DNA from: a virus
IMG/VR virus record: IMGVR_UViG_3300031999_000091
Location: 1-38,359 of that record
DNA: 38,359 bases
Strand: one strand, 5' to 3'
Shown here: one piece after another, positions 37,666 to 38,359 of the stretch
Layout: each line of letters starts with the position of its first letter
Numbering within the stretch: position 1 is the stretch's first letter
Translations under genes and position numbers: made by a program
Notes under the pieces: model-generated
What the model was told of the DNA's origin: nothing
Database searches by the model: none
The model's input: only the letters and a program-made list of their open reading frames with translations

Positions 37666-38359
37666 ATGCCCATCACTTACGACTACTCAGCAGGTTCTTA
37701 TCAGGTGTCCTGTTCGATCTGCGGCACCGCAGCTCACACTGACAGCCCGAACCGCTCGGACGCACTTCGCACCGACCTCGAAGGTCAGCTCGTCAGCGAC
37801 ACGTTCGCATGGGATCGCAGCGGCCGTCGGTTCTACTCTTGGTGCCGCCCCTGCACGCGGGAACGGGCACGCGCTCGCCGAGCCGCTGGTACTCCGAGGC
37901 GGGCGTCGGCAACAATGTCGACCGGAACGGCTCGCGGCATCGACCGGAACTTCGGCGTCGAGCTTGAGCTGATCTTCCCGGCTCACGTCAACCGCAGCCA
38001 GATCCAGTCCGCGATCCAGGCCGGAAGCTCCGACTGGCGCGTCAAGACGGACGGCTCGCTCAGCGGTAACGGCGCGGGAAACGGATGGGAAGTCGTCTCG
38101 CCAGTCCTGTCCGGCGAGGACGGCATGGAGCAGATCAAGCGGGTATGCGAAGCGGTACGCGCCCTCGGCGCAACCGTCAACCGCACCTGCGGCCTGCACG
38201 TCCATCACGACGTCCGCGAGATGACGGTCGAGAACATCAAGACCGCTGCATCGTCTTGGTACAACGCTCGCCCGATTGTCGACGGACTCGTCGCTCCGTC
38301 GAGGCGCGAGGGTGGCAGCTACTACTGCAAGCCGCTTGAGCAGAACGACATCGCTCGGA
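37666..38359 (+). CDS. zinc-ribbon-led amidoligase-like protein, 3'-truncated
   Basis: The frame runs open from ATG 37666 (after AGGAGGAG, 37651-37658) to the end of the window, 231 codons. Two Cys pairs at 16/19 and 60/63 form a likely zinc ribbon. Residues from about 91 match the amidoligase family (PF12224-type): NFGVELELIFP (95-105), KTDGSLS (127-133), WEVVSP (141-146) and CGLHVHHD (175-182). The rest lies outside the window. This family is an ATP-grasp-like ligase relative of glutamine synthetase; the substrates are unknown. It is the first gene after P3. Confidence 0.75.
   Translation, partial: MPITYDYSAGSYQVSCSICGTAAHTDSPNRSDALRTDLEGQLVSDTFAWDRSGRRFYSWCRPCTRERARARRAAGTPRRASATMSTGTARGIDRNFGVELELIFPAHVNRSQIQSAIQAGSSDWRVKTDGSLSGNGAGNGWEVVSPVLSGEDGMEQIKRVCEAVRALGATVNRTCGLHVHHDVREMTVENIKTAASSWYNARPIVDGLVAPSRREGGSYYCKPLEQNDIAR

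Noticed and set aside
1-38359. tRNA, integrase, repressor or attachment site
   Set aside because: I looked on both strands and saw no convincing cloverleaf, recombinase motif or attachment core, so none is reported.

Overview
The window is one continuous block of late genes from a tailed phage (siphovirus), all read on the + strand. It is high-GC. The host is most likely an actinobacterium. This rests on three things: the MuF-protease fusion and the tail and connector proteins look like those of actinobacteriophages; many genes start a few bases after a TAnnnT -10 box and have no Shine-Dalgarno (leaderless starts); and start and stop codons overlap tightly (ATGA/GTGA). I see no integrase, repressor, tRNA, att site or CRISPR array. 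Whether the phage is temperate cannot be told from here, nor can the exact host.

Layout. 1-570: the end of an unidentified gene pair. 575-1511: a promoter, a hairpin, an exported lysozyme-like muralytic protein and a small zinc protein. 1545-4013: small and large terminase and a zinc-ribbon protein. 4010-8289: a sugar block with four GT2-like glycosyltransferases, a GT17 enzyme and an NAD-dependent sugar epimerase/dehydratase. 8286-8606: a DUF1360-like membrane protein. 8615-9612: a self-contained cassette (promoter, zinc/OB-like protein, terminator). 9683-14112: a tiny Cys protein, the portal, and a MuF/protease/double zinc-ribbon fusion. 14112-14956: a small ORF and a further glycosyltransferase-like gene. 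14976-15697: a second promoter-gene-terminator cassette. 15832-19732: major capsid protein with a fused scaffold-like N-terminus and three more virion proteins, one a likely major tail protein. 19804-27844: an accessory block with a zinc finger, methyltransferase, two glycosyltransferases, a LamG-like lectin, beta-rich proteins, an Arg-rich protein and a 961-residue repeat protein. 27838-36100: head-tail connectors, frameshifted tail assembly chaperones, tape measure, distal tail proteins and a beta-helix-like tip protein. 36097-37498: small proteins, an NlpC/P60-like endolysin and two membrane proteins (holin candidates). 37596-end: a third promoter cassette carrying a truncated amidoligase.

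How it fits together. Two promoter classes can be read directly. Three near-identical host-type promoters (TTGACA/G, 17 bp, GATAYT, shared leader) drive three non-structural cassettes, like morons. The structural and lysis genes use a different signal, TAnnnT. In five places it is preceded at exactly the same distance by GCCGC, which suggests a phage-specific late promoter. Nine sugar-related genes lie among the virion genes, next to a lectin-like protein and the repeat protein, so glycosylation of the virion is the most economical reading. The strongest leads are the two promoter systems, the 30-residue-repeat protein, the Trp-rich insert in the connector, and the MuF-protease with zinc ribbons.
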